Shown: positions 1 through 11,696, counted from the stretch's first letter. The stretch is DNA of 64,000 nt from Haemophilus haemolyticus M19501 (GCF_000222025.1 NZ_AFQO01000005.1:54107-118106); one strand, 5' to 3'. Notes: generated by a model from the sequence alone, not told the origin. Made by a program: numbers and translations.

Positions 1-2
1 AA

Positions 3-1422
<1,420 letters not shown>

Positions 1423-1450
1423 ATTAATTGTTGAAATTAAGTGATAGAGA

Positions 1451-1475
1451 AAAGGACGTTAAACGTCCTTTCTTA
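1451..1475. terminator. Terminator between cysB and a convergent small gene
   Basis: Perfect inverted repeat AAAGGACGT / ACGTCCTTT with a 3-base loop. T-rich sequence follows on the plus strand and A-rich sequence precedes it, so it can serve cysB and, read backwards, the convergent gene ending at 1479. Confidence 0.8.
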
Positions 1476-1478
1476 CTC

Positions 1479-1871
1479 TTATTGTTCATTCTGATCTTGA
1501 AGTTTTTCTTGTTTTGAATGATAAAAATAAAGATATATTAAACCAATTGGTGCAATAAAAATTGAGAATATGAAACAAATCGCCATTGTGATTAGTTTTG
1601 TTACAAGCATTAAAGGTACATTAACGAAAAAAACATTATCACCTAAAATATATTCGATAATACTTTCATAAACGAATCGAGAATAAGGATATAATAATAA
1701 GCAGATTAATCCTAGGATTACATTTTTTACAAGAATAGATGTATTCCCAGTGTAATTATATCCGTTATAGCTTATAGCAACTATAGATATAAAGAATATT
1801 AAACCAAATAGAAATTGTCTAGTATAGTAAGCTCTTGATAATCCACCGAGGGTCTTAGATAAAAATGACAT
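1479..1871 (-). CDS. Small hypothetical inner-membrane protein
   Basis: A 130-residue protein I do not recognise. It has hydrophobic segments at about residues 18-38, 48-63 and 85-115, so three or four membrane spans, and a polar C-terminus (SKQEKLQDQNEQ). The start ATG is preceded by a good ribosome site (AAGGAGATACC). It faces cysB tail to tail and shares its terminator. Base composition is more AT-rich than its neighbours. No catalytic motif is visible, so no function is proposed. Confidence 0.6.
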   Translation of the reverse strand: MSFLSKTLGGLSRAYYTRQFLFGLIFFISIVAISYNGYNYTGNTSILVKNVILGLICLLLYPYSRFVYESIIEYILGDNVFFVNVPLMLVTKLITMAICFIFSIFIAPIGLIYLYFYHSKQEKLQDQNEQ

Positions 1872-2040
1872 GGTATCTCCTTATTCTTGAATTTATAGTC
1901 TTCCTTAGTCTAACTTACATCGAAAATAAGTACAATTTATTTATGTATTTTGATGAATATATTTGTTTAAGAGAATTGAAATTTAATTAAAAAAGATTGC
2001 CAACCTTATTACAAAATGTACTTCGAGAAAGATTGATTAA

Positions 2041-2369
2041 TGCACTTGTTATAATAAAAATAAAAACCAAAACAAGTGGTCGCAATAAGAAGCAATAAAT
2101 AATTATCTGCTGCGAGAAAGAAAATATAAGCGATTACATCTAAAAAACCGCCGAGTAACATCATTTTGGCTAAACCATAACGATCGCCCCAAATACCGGC
2201 AAGAATAGAGAAAGGGCTTGGTTTGAGAAAAAGAGTAGTGATAAGGAAAAGGCAATTTCGCTGTTGCTCAATCCTTTATTTTGTAGATAAATCAGAAATA
2301 CCGTTTATACAGAAAAAAGGCAAGGGTGGAAAAGAAACGCCGAGTCAGTAAAAGTTTTTGTAAATTCAT
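2041..2369 (-). pseudogene. Remnant of an MFS transporter
   Basis: The minus strand starts with ATG at 2369 and reads MNLQKLLLTRRFFSTLAFFLYKR, then hits a stop. Shifting frame near 2305 gives VFLIYLQNKGLSNSEIAFSL, and shifting again near 2225 gives SPFSILAGIWGDRYGLAKMM and LLGGFLDVIAYIFFLAADN. The fragments join into the first ~3 transmembrane segments of a major facilitator, including the GxxxDRxG loop 2-3 signature. The remaining ~300 residues are absent. This is a decayed, truncated gene. The rest of 1872-2472 shows nothing else except the uptake-signal hairpin. Confidence 0.7.
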
Positions 2370-2427
2370 AGAGTTAAATGAGAAAAAAGAAAAGCACGCG
2401 TTGAATAACGCGCGCCATGAATTTTAT

Positions 2428-2466
2428 AAGTGCGGTTGAAATTTATATTAAAATTTTACCGCACTT
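2428..2466. terminator. Paired uptake signals forming a hairpin (prmB terminator)
   Basis: AAGTGCGGT at 2428-2436 and its exact complement ACCGCACTT at 2458-2466 form an inverted pair just past the prmB stop. Inverted uptake-signal pairs commonly act as Haemophilus terminators. On the minus strand the T-run is modest. Confidence 0.65.
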
Positions 2467-2472
2467 AAAAGA

Positions 2473-3417
2473 TTAAAACAGATCGTGATATTTCACTAAA
2501 TCTTTACGCTGAATAGCAAATACGCCTAGCCCGCCATTTTTAAGTTCTACCCATTCAAATGGTACATCTGGATATTGCTCAATTAAGCTAATCATACTAT
2601 TACCCACTTCACACACCAATACGCCATTTTCGGTTAAATAATCTGGTGCTTGTTTCAAAATTTGTTTGGTAATGTTTAAGCCATCACTGCCAGAACCTAA
2701 GGCTAACTCTGGCTCAAAATGGTATTCTTCTGGCATATCGGCGAGATCTTCTTCATCCACATAAGGTGGATTGGTCACGATAAGATCGTATTTTTGTCCC
2801 AAAATATTTTCAAATAAGTTTGATTGAATCGGGAATACGCGATGTTCTAATTGATGGCGTGAAATATTGATCTCCGCGACATTAAGTGCATCAACTGATA
2901 AATCGACTGCATCTACTTCCGCATTTGGGAAAGCATAAGCACAAGCAATGGCAATACAGCCACTGCCTGTGCATAGATCGAGAATATGATTCGGCTCTTG
3001 TGAAATTAAATCTTCAAAGCGATCTTGAATTAACGCACTAATTGGAGAACGTGGAATAATAGTTCGTTCATCGACATAAAATTCGTGACCACAGAACCAA
3101 GCACTATTTGTTAAATATGCCACCGGTACGCGTTGTTCGATTCGGGTTAATACAAGTTGAACTAAGGTTTCTTTTTCAGATGGGGTTAATCGACTGTTAA
3201 ATAATTCGGTAGGTAAATCAATGGGTAAATGTAAGCCACTTAAAACGAGTTGCAGGCTTTCATCCCAAGGATTATCGTGCCCTTGCCCGAAGTAAATATC
3301 AGAACGATTGAGAATGCTATACGTCCAACGCAGAAAATCTTGGATGGTTTGCAGTTCGTTTGCAACATTATCTTCCAAGATAGTTGCAACTAATTCTTGG
3401 TTATGTGAAGTTTCCAT
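2473..3417 (-). CDS. prmB: PrmB, ribosomal protein L3 N5-glutamine methyltransferase
   Basis: A 314-residue SAM-dependent methyltransferase expected to methylate a glutamine side chain of ribosomal protein L3. The N-terminal third is helical. The Rossmann domain starts near residue 140 with [20 protein letters not shown] (SAM-binding motif I), followed by VDAVDLS (acidic ribose contact) and the diagnostic NPPY of Gln-N5 methyltransferases at about 215-218. The paralogue PrmC is shorter and normally sits beside prfA, whereas this gene stands divergent from smrB, as prmB and smrB do in E. coli. Length and motifs are intact. Confidence 0.92.
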   Translation of the reverse strand: METSHNQELVATILEDNVANELQTIQDFLRWTYSILNRSDIYFGQGHDNPWDESLQLVLSGLHLPIDLPTELFNSRLTPSEKETLVQLVLTRIEQRVPVAYLTNSAWFCGHEFYVDERTIIPRSPISALIQDRFEDLISQEPNHILDLCTGSGCIAIACAYAFPNAEVDAVDLSVDALNVAEINISRHQLEHRVFPIQSNLFENILGQKYDLIVTNPPYVDEEDLADMPEEYHFEPELALGSGSDGLNITKQILKQAPDYLTENGVLVCEVGNSMISLIEQYPDVPFEWVELKNGGLGVFAIQRKDLVKYHDLF

Positions 3418-3546
3418 CGCATTTCTCCATAAAAGTGAGTAGAAAAGTTAGCATAAAATTCGGTATGAAAATTTGGCGTAGTTATACCACAGATGAGAAT
3501 GTAGAACTATGATATGATACGCAAAATTTGAAATTAATGAGAAAAA

Positions 3547-4050
3547 ATGCAAGACGAATTTGATTTATTCCGTGCGGAAACCAAAGGTATTAAGCCAATG
3601 AAACAAGATATTTTTGTTGCTCCTCGCCAAAAACGTGATCAGAAAAAAATAGAATTGAAAGAATTACGAGCGAAAGAAGATACATTGTTCTATTTTTCTG
3701 ATGAATATGAGCCGTTACTGAATGAGCATGATGGTGTTGTGAAATATTTACGTGACGGAGAAGATTCCCATTTATTAAAACAACTTCGTCGTGGGGATTT
3801 TTCGCCAGAATTGTTTTTAGATTTACACGGTTTAACCCGTGAACAAGCTAAACAAGAATTAGCCGCACTTTTACTGGCTTGTGAAAATGAGCATGTTGAT
3901 TGTGCCAGTATTATGACGGGCTATGGCACCTTTACATTGAAAAAACAAATTCCACGTTGGCTAGTACAACATCCTAAAGTGCGGGCATTACATCAAGCGC
4001 CAAGAGAATGGGGCGGTGAGGCCGCAATTTTAATTTTGGTTGATTTGTAA
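3547..4050 (+). CDS. smrB: SmrB, Smr-domain ribosome-rescue endonuclease
   Basis: A 167-residue protein with a basic N-terminal extension and a C-terminal Smr domain. In E. coli, SmrB cleaves mRNA at collided ribosomes. The Smr motif DLHGLTREQAK is present at about residue 95. The second Smr signature, usually HGHG or HGxG, reads TGYG here (about 122-126), so the catalytic-region histidine looks replaced. The following LKKQIPRWL and HQAPREWGGEAA blocks match SmrB well. The promoter region is shared with the divergent prmB. Identity is secure; nuclease activity is less so. Confidence 0.87.
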   Translation: MQDEFDLFRAETKGIKPMKQDIFVAPRQKRDQKKIELKELRAKEDTLFYFSDEYEPLLNEHDGVVKYLRDGEDSHLLKQLRRGDFSPELFLDLHGLTREQAKQELAALLLACENEHVDCASIMTGYGTFTLKKQIPRWLVQHPKVRALHQAPREWGGEAAILILVDL

Positions 4051-4063
4051 AAAACGTTATAAA

Positions 4064-4106
4064 AAAATACCGCACTTCTACTGCCAGTGGCAAAGTACGG
4101 TATTTT
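4064..4106. terminator. Bidirectional terminator containing an uptake signal
   Basis: Long inverted repeat between the convergent smrB and pta: AAAATACCGCACTT pairs with AAGTACGGTATTTT (one mismatch), with an inner TGCC/GGCA stem. One arm is a perfect uptake signal (4069-4077); the other has drifted by one base. Confidence 0.8.
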
Positions 4107-4126
4107 CTTTTATGTTTTTACTTGAA

Positions 4127-6262
4127 CTATTGTGTCGCTTGAATTGCGGTTAAGGCAATTGTGTACACAATATCATCAACTAAGGCACCACGAGATAAAT
4201 CGTTCACTGGTTTGCGCATACCTTGAAGCATTGGGCCAATAGACACTAAATCTGCAGAACGTTGTACTGCTTTGTAAGTAGTGTTACCAGTGTTCAAGTC
4301 AGGGAATACGAATACTGTTGCTTTACCTGCCACTGGTGAATTTGGTGCTTTAGAGCGAGCCACATCTTCCATCACAGCCGCATCGTATTGTAATGGGCCA
4401 TCGATTAATAAATCAGGGCGTTTTTCTTTCGCAATTCGAGTTGCTTCTTTCACTTTTTCCACATCAGCACCGCTACCAGATGTACCTGTTGAGTAAGAAA
4501 TCATCGCGACTTTTGGATCAATACCAAATGCTTTTGCAGAATCCGCAGATTGAATTGCGATTTCTGCAAGTTGTTCTGCTGTTGGATCTGGGTTTACCGC
4601 ACAGTCACCGTAAACAAGCACTTGATCTGGTAATAACATAAAGAAGATAGAAGAAACAATAGAACTACCCGGTGCAGTTTTGATGATTTGCATTGGTGGG
4701 CGAATGGTGTTTGCAGTTGTGTGAACGGCACCTGATACTAAACCATCCACTTCATTTGCTTCTAACATCATAGTACCAAGGACCACGGTATCTTCTAATT
4801 GTTCACGAGCTGCGGTTTCAGTCATACCTTTTGCTTTACGTAATTCAACTAAACGAGCAACATAGTTTTCACGAACATCTGCTGGGTTAATGATTGTAAT
4901 GCCTTTACCTAGTTTAACACCTTGTGCTTCAGCTACACGTTGAACAGATGCAGGATCTGCTAAAAGCACACATTCCGCAATGCCTCGTTCTGCACAAAGT
5001 ACGGCTGCTTTGATTGTACGAGGTTCATCACCTTCAGGAAGCACAATGCGTTTTTTCGCTGCACGAGCAAGTTCGGTCAATTGGAAACGGAATGCTGGTG
5101 GAGATAAACGACGTAAACGAGTAGAATCTGCAACTAGGTTATTGATAAAGTCAGCATTAAAGTGCTGGCTAGTGTATTGTTTGATGTTTTCAATACGCTC
5201 TTTATCATCAACAGGCACTTCAAGATTAAAGTTTTGTAAATTTAATGCTGTTTGCCAAGTATTACCTTCAATACGGAAGATTGGCAATTTTGCTTTTTCA
5301 AAAGCGGGTTGGCAAAGTTTATTGATTTGAGCATCAATTTTGTAACCGCCAGTTAATAAAAGGCCGCCGATTTCAATACCATTTGACGCTGCGAGAGCGG
5401 CTGCCACAAGTACATCTGGACGATCTGCTGAAGCGACTAATAAGCTGCCTGCACGGAAATGCTCAACCATATTTGGTAAACTTCTTGCGCAGAAAGTGAT
5501 ACCACGGATACGACGGTTAATATCTCCTTCAGTGATAATGGATGCACCTAAGTATTTCACTAAATCGATCGCACGTGTTGCGATTAAATCTGCTGACCAA
5601 GGCACGCAAGCTAATAATTTGATTGAGCTATTTGCAAATAATTTGCTCACTTCTGCTTCACATGCATGGCTATGTTGGAATGAATCAAAGATTTCAGCAA
5701 GATCAGGGCGTGTACGGCCAGATTCATCAACGGGTGCATTAAATTTATTTACAACCACGCCTAAAAGATTTGGATTGTTTTTACCACCAAATAGAGAGGC
5801 TGCTGCTTCTACGCGATCTTTTAATTCTGTTGGGGTTTCAGTTGCAGGTGCTGCAACTAATACGATTTCCGCATCTAATGCTTGTGCAATTTCATAGTTG
5901 ATGCTATTTGCGTAACCGTGTTTTCTTGTAGGAATTAAGCCTTCAACCACAACGATATCGTTGTTTTTAGTTAATTGTTGGTGATTTGCCACAATTTTTT
6001 CTAACAATACATCAGACTGATTTTGCCCAATTAATGATTCTGCTACGCTTAACATAAACGGTTCAGAAGTTTCAAGGCTAGTGCTAGTGCGAATAATAGA
6101 AGTTGTGCGATCCAATTTATCTTCGCCAGTGCTTGGTTGAGAAACTGGTTTCATAAAAGCAACTTTTGCGCCTTTTTGTTCGAGAGAGTGGATTAATCCA
6201 AGACTAATGCTAGTTAAACCCACGCCTGTACTTACAGGGATAAGAATAATCGTGCGAGACAT
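4127..6262 (-). CDS. pta: Phosphate acetyltransferase
   Basis: A 711-residue class II phosphotransacetylase (E. coli 714) that interconverts acetyl-CoA and acetyl phosphate. Domains in order: an N-terminal P-loop-like cobyrinate-synthase-type domain ([19 protein letters not shown]), a central DRTGG-type domain, and from about residue 390 the catalytic PTA_PTB domain with [32 protein letters not shown] and [14 protein letters not shown]. It lies downstream of ackA in the same orientation, 67 bases apart with a hairpin between. Together they give the ATP-yielding acetate route and the acetyl-phosphate pool. Confidence 0.96.
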   Translation of the reverse strand: MSRTIILIPVSTGVGLTSISLGLIHSLEQKGAKVAFMKPVSQPSTGEDKLDRTTSIIRTSTSLETSEPFMLSVAESLIGQNQSDVLLEKIVANHQQLTKNNDIVVVEGLIPTRKHGYANSINYEIAQALDAEIVLVAAPATETPTELKDRVEAAASLFGGKNNPNLLGVVVNKFNAPVDESGRTRPDLAEIFDSFQHSHACEAEVSKLFANSSIKLLACVPWSADLIATRAIDLVKYLGASIITEGDINRRIRGITFCARSLPNMVEHFRAGSLLVASADRPDVLVAAALAASNGIEIGGLLLTGGYKIDAQINKLCQPAFEKAKLPIFRIEGNTWQTALNLQNFNLEVPVDDKERIENIKQYTSQHFNADFINNLVADSTRLRRLSPPAFRFQLTELARAAKKRIVLPEGDEPRTIKAAVLCAERGIAECVLLADPASVQRVAEAQGVKLGKGITIINPADVRENYVARLVELRKAKGMTETAAREQLEDTVVLGTMMLEANEVDGLVSGAVHTTANTIRPPMQIIKTAPGSSIVSSIFFMLLPDQVLVYGDCAVNPDPTAEQLAEIAIQSADSAKAFGIDPKVAMISYSTGTSGSGADVEKVKEATRIAKEKRPDLLIDGPLQYDAAVMEDVARSKAPNSPVAGKATVFVFPDLNTGNTTYKAVQRSADLVSIGPMLQGMRKPVNDLSRGALVDDIVYTIALTAIQATQ

Positions 6263-6292
6263 AGTTAAACCTTAATATGTATATGTTATAAA

Positions 6293-6317
6293 TAAAAACT
6301 GCCGAAAAATTCGGCAG
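6293..6317 (-). terminator. Hairpin between ackA and pta
   Basis: CTGCCGAA/TTCGGCAG with a 3-base loop. On the minus strand it is followed by TTTTTATTT, the form of an intrinsic terminator. Because it lies between two genes of one pathway, partial read-through to pta (attenuation) is likely; pta may also have its own promoter in the 67-base gap. Confidence 0.6.
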
Positions 6318-6329
6318 CTTGTTGTTGAA

Positions 6330-7535
6330 TTAGAAACAAAGTTTTGCGGTATCTTGTGCGATAACCAATTCTTCGTTAGTTGGAAGAACAATTGCTTTAA
6401 ATGCGGAATCATCAGTAGTGATTACGCCATCTTTACCAAAACGTGCAGCAAGATTTCGTTCGTTATCGATTTTAATGCCGAATAATCTTAAGTGATTTAA
6501 GGCTAATTCACGAACGTGCGCTGAGTTTTCGCCAATACCACCAGTGAATGCAATTGCATCTAAGTGATCATCGCCCAATACAGCCATATAAGCACCAATG
6601 TATTTCGCTAAACGATAGCTATAAACATTTAAAGCGCGTTTTGCTTCTGGTTTAGATGCGTCATCGTAGTTATCTTCAGCATAACGGCAGTCGCTTGTTA
6701 CTTCAGTTAAACCTAAAAGACCCGATTTTTTCACTAAAGTCTCTTCAATTTGTTCCATAGACATACCTAAAGTTTTGTATAGGTAGAATACGATTGCGGG
6801 GTCAATATCGCCACAACGCGTACCCATTACTAAACCTTCTAGCGGAGTTAAGCCCATTGAAGTATCAATACATTGACCGTTACGCACAACAGAAACAGAA
6901 CCACCATTACCTAAGTGACAAATAATAGCATTGACTTGGTCTGCAGGTTTGCCTACATATTCAGCGACTTCACGAGAAACGAAGTAGTGACTTGTTCCGT
7001 GTGCGCCATAGCGACGTACACCGTGTTCTTTATATAAAGAGTATGGAAGGGCATAAAGAAATGCTTCTTCAGGCATGGTTTGGTGGAATGCAGTATCAAA
7101 AACTACCACGTTTTTATCTTTTAAGTGCGGGAATGCGTTGAATGCTTCGCGAATACCGATTAAGTGCGCTGGATTGTGAAGTGGCGCAAATTGTGCAGCA
7201 TCTTCAATACCTTTAACGACTTCATCAGTGATGATAACAGATTGGGTGTATTTTTCGCCACCATGCACGATACGGTGACCAATTGCCGCGATAGAGTTTT
7301 TAAGCTCATCTGTCATGATATTAGACGCAATAAAGGTAAGCGCTTCAGTATGAGCTGCACCTGCGCCTAAATCTGCGTTACCTTTCTCACCATTGAGTTT
7401 CCATTTGATACGCGCTTCTGGTAAGAAAAATGCTTCGGCTAAGCCGGATAATTTTTCTTCCCCTGTTGCTGGATCAAGAATTGCAAATTTTAGTGAAGAA
7501 CTACCACAGTTAAGGATAAGAACAAGTTTTGACAT
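6330..7535 (-). CDS. ackA: Acetate kinase
   Basis: A 401-residue acetate kinase (E. coli 400) that makes ATP from acetyl phosphate. The start chosen is the ATG giving [20 protein letters not shown], the universal acetokinase N-terminus; a longer in-frame extension upstream is not conserved and is rejected. Visible motifs: NCGSSSLKF (phosphate 1), [46 protein letters not shown] (adenosine motif). It is the promoter-proximal gene of ackA-pta. Confidence 0.96.
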   Translation of the reverse strand: MSKLVLILNCGSSSLKFAILDPATGEEKLSGLAEAFFLPEARIKWKLNGEKGNADLGAGAAHTEALTFIASNIMTDELKNSIAAIGHRIVHGGEKYTQSVIITDEVVKGIEDAAQFAPLHNPAHLIGIREAFNAFPHLKDKNVVVFDTAFHQTMPEEAFLYALPYSLYKEHGVRRYGAHGTSHYFVSREVAEYVGKPADQVNAIICHLGNGGSVSVVRNGQCIDTSMGLTPLEGLVMGTRCGDIDPAIVFYLYKTLGMSMEQIEETLVKKSGLLGLTEVTSDCRYAEDNYDDASKPEAKRALNVYSYRLAKYIGAYMAVLGDDHLDAIAFTGGIGENSAHVRELALNHLRLFGIKIDNERNLAARFGKDGVITTDDSAFKAIVLPTNEELVIAQDTAKLCF

Positions 7536-7755
7536 GGGAACCCTATATTTGATTAAAGTTAATGGAAATCCACCTTGTAGATGGACTGAAAAAATCTGGC
7601 ATAGGATACACCTTTTGACAAACAAAATAAATTCATCTCAGCATAAAAAGACAAGGATTTATGGAACTTTTTGAAAAATTAAACTTTTTCAGTAAGGTGA
7701 CAATTTCAGGCAAACTGGGGTATGATAAGTGCGGTTGTTTTTTAAAGGTGTTTTT

Positions 7756-8199
7756 ATGGCATTTTTTTCTATTTTAAAACAGGGACAAATTTATCTTAAT
7801 ACTTGGCCGCAGGAGGCTAAGTTAGGGATTATTTTCCCAGAAAACCGCATTATGAAAGCTACGAATTTTGCACAAAAATTTATGCCTTTTGTTGCTGTGT
7901 TTGCAATTCTATGGCAGCAGTTTTATGCAAAAAATGATTTGATGGCCTTTTCTATTGCAATTTTGACCGCACTTTTTGCTTTGCTTATTCCTTTTCAAGG
8001 TCTTTATTGGCTTGGTAAGCGTGCCAATACGCCGTTAGAAAATCAAAGTGCGGTATGGTTTTATGATATTTGCGAACGCTTAAAACAACGACATGAACCC
8101 TTGCCTTTTGTGCAAGATCAACCGACATACCAACATTTAGCAGAAGTCTTAAAGAAAGCTCAAAGCAAATTTGAACGAGCTTTTTGGCAGGAAATTTAG
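7756..8199 (+). CDS. yfbV: YfbV family (UPF0208) inner-membrane protein
   Basis: A 147-residue protein with two membrane spans (about residues 37-55 and 63-85) and a cytosolic C-terminal half. The start is ATG 7756, after AAAGGTG; an upstream GTG in frame would read through the uptake signal at 7727 and is not used. YfbV homologues lie beside ackA-pta in gammaproteobacteria, as here (divergent). In E. coli YfbV is implicated in insulating the Ter macrodomain. No catalytic motif is seen. Confidence 0.85.
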   Translation: MAFFSILKQGQIYLNTWPQEAKLGIIFPENRIMKATNFAQKFMPFVAVFAILWQQFYAKNDLMAFSIAILTALFALLIPFQGLYWLGKRANTPLENQSAVWFYDICERLKQRHEPLPFVQDQPTYQHLAEVLKKAQSKFERAFWQEI

Positions 8200-8202
8200 T
8201 TT

Positions 8203-8218
8203 ACGCAAACGTTTTCTT
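8203..8218. promoter_or_regulatory. PurR operator ahead of cvpA-purF
   Basis: ACGCAAACGTTTTCTT is a perfect match to the E. coli PurR consensus ACGCAAACGTTTTCNT. A -10-like TAGAAT lies at 8235-8240 with 17 bases to TTTTCT inside the operator, so a bound repressor would cover the -35. Confidence 0.88.
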
Positions 8219-8244
8219 TTTGGCTTTATTTTTGTAGAATACCT

Positions 8245-8268
8245 CGGTCGTTTTAAACGGCCGTTTTT
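8245..8268 (+). terminator. Hairpin after yfbV, at the start of the cvpA leader
   Basis: CGGTCGTTT pairs with AAACGGCCG (one G-T type mismatch), followed by TTTTT. It can terminate yfbV transcripts. Because the predicted cvpA start site lies within its left arm, it would not block cvpA-purF. Confidence 0.6.
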
Positions 8269-8285
8269 CATTGAGAGATTTTTTA

Positions 8286-8777
8286 ATGATCGATTACATT
8301 ATTATTGGCATTATCGCTTTTTCCATTCTTGTCAGTTTATTACGCGGTTTTGTGCGCGAAGTGCTTTCACTAGGTAGCTGGGTTGTGGCATTTATTGTAG
8401 CAAGCCAGTTCTATCCTTATCTTGCCGCTTATCTTACGCAAATTGAATCAATGTATATTCGTAATGGAACCGCAATCGGGATTTTATTTGTACTGACTTT
8501 AATCGTGGGCGCCATAGTAAATTATGTAATTAGTCAATTAGTGGATAAGACGGGTTTAAGTGGCACCGATCGTGTTTTAGGTGTGGCTTTTGGCTTAGTG
8601 CGCGGTGCGCTAATTGTGGCTGCGTTGTTATTTTTTATGGATACTTTTACCAATTTTGAACAAACTGATTGGTGGAAAGAATCTCAATTAATACCGCACT
8701 TTGGTTTTATTATTGAATGGTTCTTTCAACAACTTCAGGCTAGTTCAAGTTTTTTAAATTCAACGCTTAATCAATAA
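8286..8777 (+). CDS. cvpA: CvpA, colicin V production protein homologue
   Basis: A 163-residue inner-membrane protein with four predicted spans (about 4-22, 26-45, 63-85, 100-120) and a short cytosolic tail. The start [26 protein letters not shown] is typical of CvpA; an upstream in-frame ATG (8271) is less conserved. In enterics it is the first gene of the PurR-controlled cvpA-purF operon, and here too purF follows after 10 bases. CvpA is linked to envelope and bile resistance, but its biochemical role is unsettled. Confidence 0.93.
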   Translation: MIDYIIIGIIAFSILVSLLRGFVREVLSLGSWVVAFIVASQFYPYLAAYLTQIESMYIRNGTAIGILFVLTLIVGAIVNYVISQLVDKTGLSGTDRVLGVAFGLVRGALIVAALLFFMDTFTNFEQTDWWKESQLIPHFGFIIEWFFQQLQASSSFLNSTLNQ

Positions 8778-8787
8778 GGAACACAAA

Positions 8788-10306
8788 ATGTGTGGTATTG
8801 TCGGTATTGTTAGCCAAAGTCCGGTTAATGAATCTATTTATGCAGCATTAACTCTTTTGCAACATCGTGGGCAAGATGCTGCGGGCATAGTGACGGTTGA
8901 TGATGAAAACCGTTTCCGCTTACGTAAAGCTAATGGTTTAGTGAGTGATGTGTTCCGTCAAGAGCATATGCTACGGTTGCAGGGAAATGCTGGATTGGGG
9001 CATGTTCGTTATCCTACAGCGGGGAGTTCTAGCGTCTCAGAGGCGCAGCCTTTTTATGTGAATTCCCCCTATGGTGTCACTTTGGTGCATAACGGTAATT
9101 TAACCAACTCAGTGGAGTTAAAAGAAAAAGTCTTTAAAACAGCTCGCCGCCATGTAAACACTAATTCAGATTCCGAACTTCTTCTTAATATTCTAGCCAA
9201 TCACCTCGATCACATTCCTCAAGATCACCTCGATCCACAAGATATTTTCTATGCTGTTCGTAAAACTCACAAGGATGTTCGCGGTGCTTATGCTTGTTTA
9301 GCGATGATTATTGGGCATGGCATGGTTGCGTTTCGTGATCCTTTTGGCATTCGTCCTTTGGTGTTGGGTAAACGCGAAGAAAATGGAAAAACCGATTATA
9401 TGTTTGCCTCTGAAACAGTGGCTTTAGATATTGTAGGTTTCGAGTTTGTGCGTGATATTGCTGCAGGTGAAGCCGTTTATGTGACGTTTGATGGCGAGCT
9501 TTATTCACAACAATGTACCGAAAGTGTCGGTGTTAAATCCTTGTATTTTTGAGTATGTTTATTTTGCACGCCCAGATTCAACGATTGATGGTGTCTCTGT
9601 TTATGCGGCACGTGTTCATATGGGGGAAAAACTCGGGAAAAAAATTGTAAAAGAATGGGCAGATGAAATTGATAATATTGATGTGGTCATTCCTATTCCT
9701 GAAACTTCAACAGATATTGCGTTACAAATAGCTCGTGTACTAGGGAAACCTTATCGCCAAGGATTTGTGAAAAATCGCTATGTTGGTCGTACGTTTATTA
9801 TGCCAGGACAAGCACAGCGTATTAGTTCTGTTCGTCGCAAATTGAATACCATTAAAGCTGAATTTAAAGATAAAAATGTGTTATTGGTGGACGATTCTAT
9901 CGTTCGTGGCACAACCTCTGAGCAAATTGTTGAAATGGCTCGCTCAGCTGGTGCGAAGAAAATTTACTTTGCCTCTGCTGCTCCTGAAATTCGTTATCCG
10001 AATGTATATGGTATTGATATGCCGAGTTGTGATGAACTGATCGCTTATGGGCGAAATGTTGATGAAATTGCAGAATTAATTGGCGTAGACAAATTAATTT
10101 TCCAAGATCTGACCGCACTTACTGAATCTGTTCAATTAGAAAACCCAGCCATTCAAGGTTTTGATTGTTCTGTTTTCACGGGAGAATATATTACAGGCGA
10201 TATTAGTCCTGAATATCTTAATAAAATCGCAACTCAACGCAACGATAGTGCAAAGAAAAAACGTGAAAAACAAGCATCCAATCTTGAAATTTATAATGAA
10301 CAATAA
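8788..10306 (+). pseudogene. purF: Amidophosphoribosyltransferase, frameshifted
   Basis: PurF transfers the glutamine amide to PRPP, the first committed step of purine synthesis. The first frame (from 8788) encodes [10 protein letters not shown] (Cys nucleophile after Met) and the glutaminase domain, ending at 9552 after a short unrelated tail. The second frame resumes with [15 protein letters not shown] and carries the PRPP loop [16 protein letters not shown] to the stop at 10306. The break maps to the A-run at 9535-9537 (GTTAAATCC; expected GTTAATCC). Removing one A restores a 505-residue enzyme, the E. coli length. It is either a true one-base insertion (purine auxotrophy expected unless suppressed) or a sequencing error. 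Confidence 0.9.
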
Positions 10307-10320
10307 ATGCTAGGTATTTA

Positions 10321-10356
10321 AAATCATCGCATTAAAAGTGCGGTGATTTTTTATTT
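10321..10356. terminator. Bidirectional terminator with uptake signal
   Basis: AAATCATCGCA pairs with TGCGGTGATTT (one mismatch), followed by TTTATTT. The uptake signal at 10336-10344 forms part of the right arm. It separates the convergent purF and epimerase genes. Confidence 0.75.
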
Positions 10357-11241
10357 GTTTTTTAGAATTTCTTCTAGATAGTTTTTGCAATCAGAATACT
10401 GAAATTGGAATCCCGAGTTGAGTAATTTTTCAGGCACAACATTTTGGCTTTCGAGTAATAGATTAGCTCGTTCGCCAAGCATGAAATGTAATAGCCATTT
10501 TGGAATGGTTGCAAAGGCAGGACGTTTTAATATTCGAGCCAAAGTGCGGTTAAATTTATGTTGTTTTATGGGATTCGGGGCGGTGAAGTTAAATGAGCCT
10601 TGGCACTCTGAATGATCGAGTAAAAATAAAATGCCATTGACCATATCTTCCAAAGCAATCCAGGGAAAATATTGCTCTCCATTGCCCAGTTTGCCGCCAA
10701 GTCCCCATTTGTATAAAGGCAACATTTGAGCAAGTGCGCCTCCTTTCTTAGAAAAGACCATGCCTGTTCGAATCAAACAAACCCTCGCATTAGCTTGTCG
10801 CGCAATATTTTCCCAATCTTGGCATAATTGTGCGGTGAAGGTTTTTGCTGTTTTGCTTGTTTCGGTAATTTTTTGTTCGTCTTGATCGCCGTAAATTCCA
10901 GTCGCTGAACCTGAAATAAAAATAGGGTGTTGCTGATATTGATTAATGAATTTAACCAGTTGGCTAGTGAGGCTTAAACGACTTTCTCGTAAAATAGATT
11001 TCTGATTTTTCGTCCAAGCTTTATGAAAAATCGGCTCACCAGCAAGATTGATGATGGCATCAAACTGTTCTTGTAAATCGAGTTCTGAAAGTGCGGTAAT
11101 AAATTTGATGTTTTTTTGTTTTGAGATAGTGTGCGGCGTACTTGAGCGCGTTAAGATCGTTACTTGTTCATTGCGTAAGCAGAGTTGTTCAACAAGTGCT
11201 TTGCCGATAAGTCCCGTTCCTCCAGTTAATAAAATGTTCAT
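10351..11241 (-). CDS. yfcH: YfcH-like NAD(P)-dependent epimerase/SDR protein
   Basis: A 296-residue atypical short-chain dehydrogenase of the SDR39U1 (TIGR01777) type. The N-terminus [20 protein letters not shown] is a Rossmann dinucleotide loop (GGTGLIG); [19 protein letters not shown] and a DUF1731-like C-terminal region (about 245-296) fit the family. The substrate is unknown. The ATG overlaps the argR stop by one base (TAATG), so it is translationally coupled to argR, an arrangement I remember from H. influenzae Rd (HI1208-HI1209). Confidence 0.85.
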   Translation of the reverse strand: MNILLTGGTGLIGKALVEQLCLRNEQVTILTRSSTPHTISKQKNIKFITALSELDLQEQFDAIINLAGEPIFHKAWTKNQKSILRESRLSLTSQLVKFINQYQQHPIFISGSATGIYGDQDEQKITETSKTAKTFTAQLCQDWENIARQANARVCLIRTGMVFSKKGGALAQMLPLYKWGLGGKLGNGEQYFPWIALEDMVNGILFLLDHSECQGSFNFTAPNPIKQHKFNRTLARILKRPAFATIPKWLLHFMLGERANLLLESQNVVPEKLLNSGFQFQYSDCKNYLEEILKNK

Positions 11242-11696
11242 TACAACGCGTTTTCAAATAAACGTTGAACATTTTTGAGTAAATCGACAATTTTTGTGTC
11301 ACACGTTGGTGTGATAAAAATTGTGTCATCGCCTGCGATAGTACCTAAGATGCCTTCTGATTTTCCAATTGAATCGAGCAAACGAGCGATGAGTTGTGCC
11401 GCACCTGGAGAAGTCTTAATGACAATTAACATGTCATTATAATCAACGTCTAATACAAGATTTTTTAATGGACTACTGGTATTCGGAACACTCAATTCAC
11501 TTGGTAAGCAATAGACCATTTCCATTTTGGTATTTCGGGTGCGAACAGCACCAAATTTGGTGAGCATTCTTGATATTTTTGATTGATTAATGCCTGTAAA
11601 GCCTTGTTTTTTTAAGGCATCGACAATCTCACTTTGAGAGCCAAAGCGTTCTTGATTGAGTAATTCTTTAAAAGCGCGAGTTAAATTGTCAGTCAT
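11241..11696 (-). CDS. argR: Arginine repressor ArgR
   Basis: A 151-residue repressor that binds ARG boxes as an arginine-bound hexamer. The start [21 protein letters not shown] is chosen because it matches ArgR length; a start 4 codons upstream is possible. Residues 1-75 are the winged helix ([33 protein letters not shown]). The C-terminal domain contains [13 protein letters not shown] (GxIAGDDT), the arginine-binding and trimer motif. It is divergent from mdh, as argR and mdh are in E. coli, and an ARG-box-like site lies in the shared gap. Confidence 0.95.
   Translation of the reverse strand: MTDNLTRAFKELLNQERFGSQSEIVDALKKQGFTGINQSKISRMLTKFGAVRTRNTKMEMVYCLPSELSVPNTSSPLKNLVLDVDYNDMLIVIKTSPGAAQLIARLLDSIGKSEGILGTIAGDDTIFITPTCDTKIVDLLKNVQRLFENAL

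Noticed and set aside
4281..5897. Several plus-strand open frames inside pta
   Set aside because: They are antisense shadows of a long conserved gene, with no ribosome sites or known motifs.
6330..7625. Longer acetate kinase with 30 extra N-terminal residues
   Set aside because: The extension is not conserved and [17 protein letters not shown] is the normal start.
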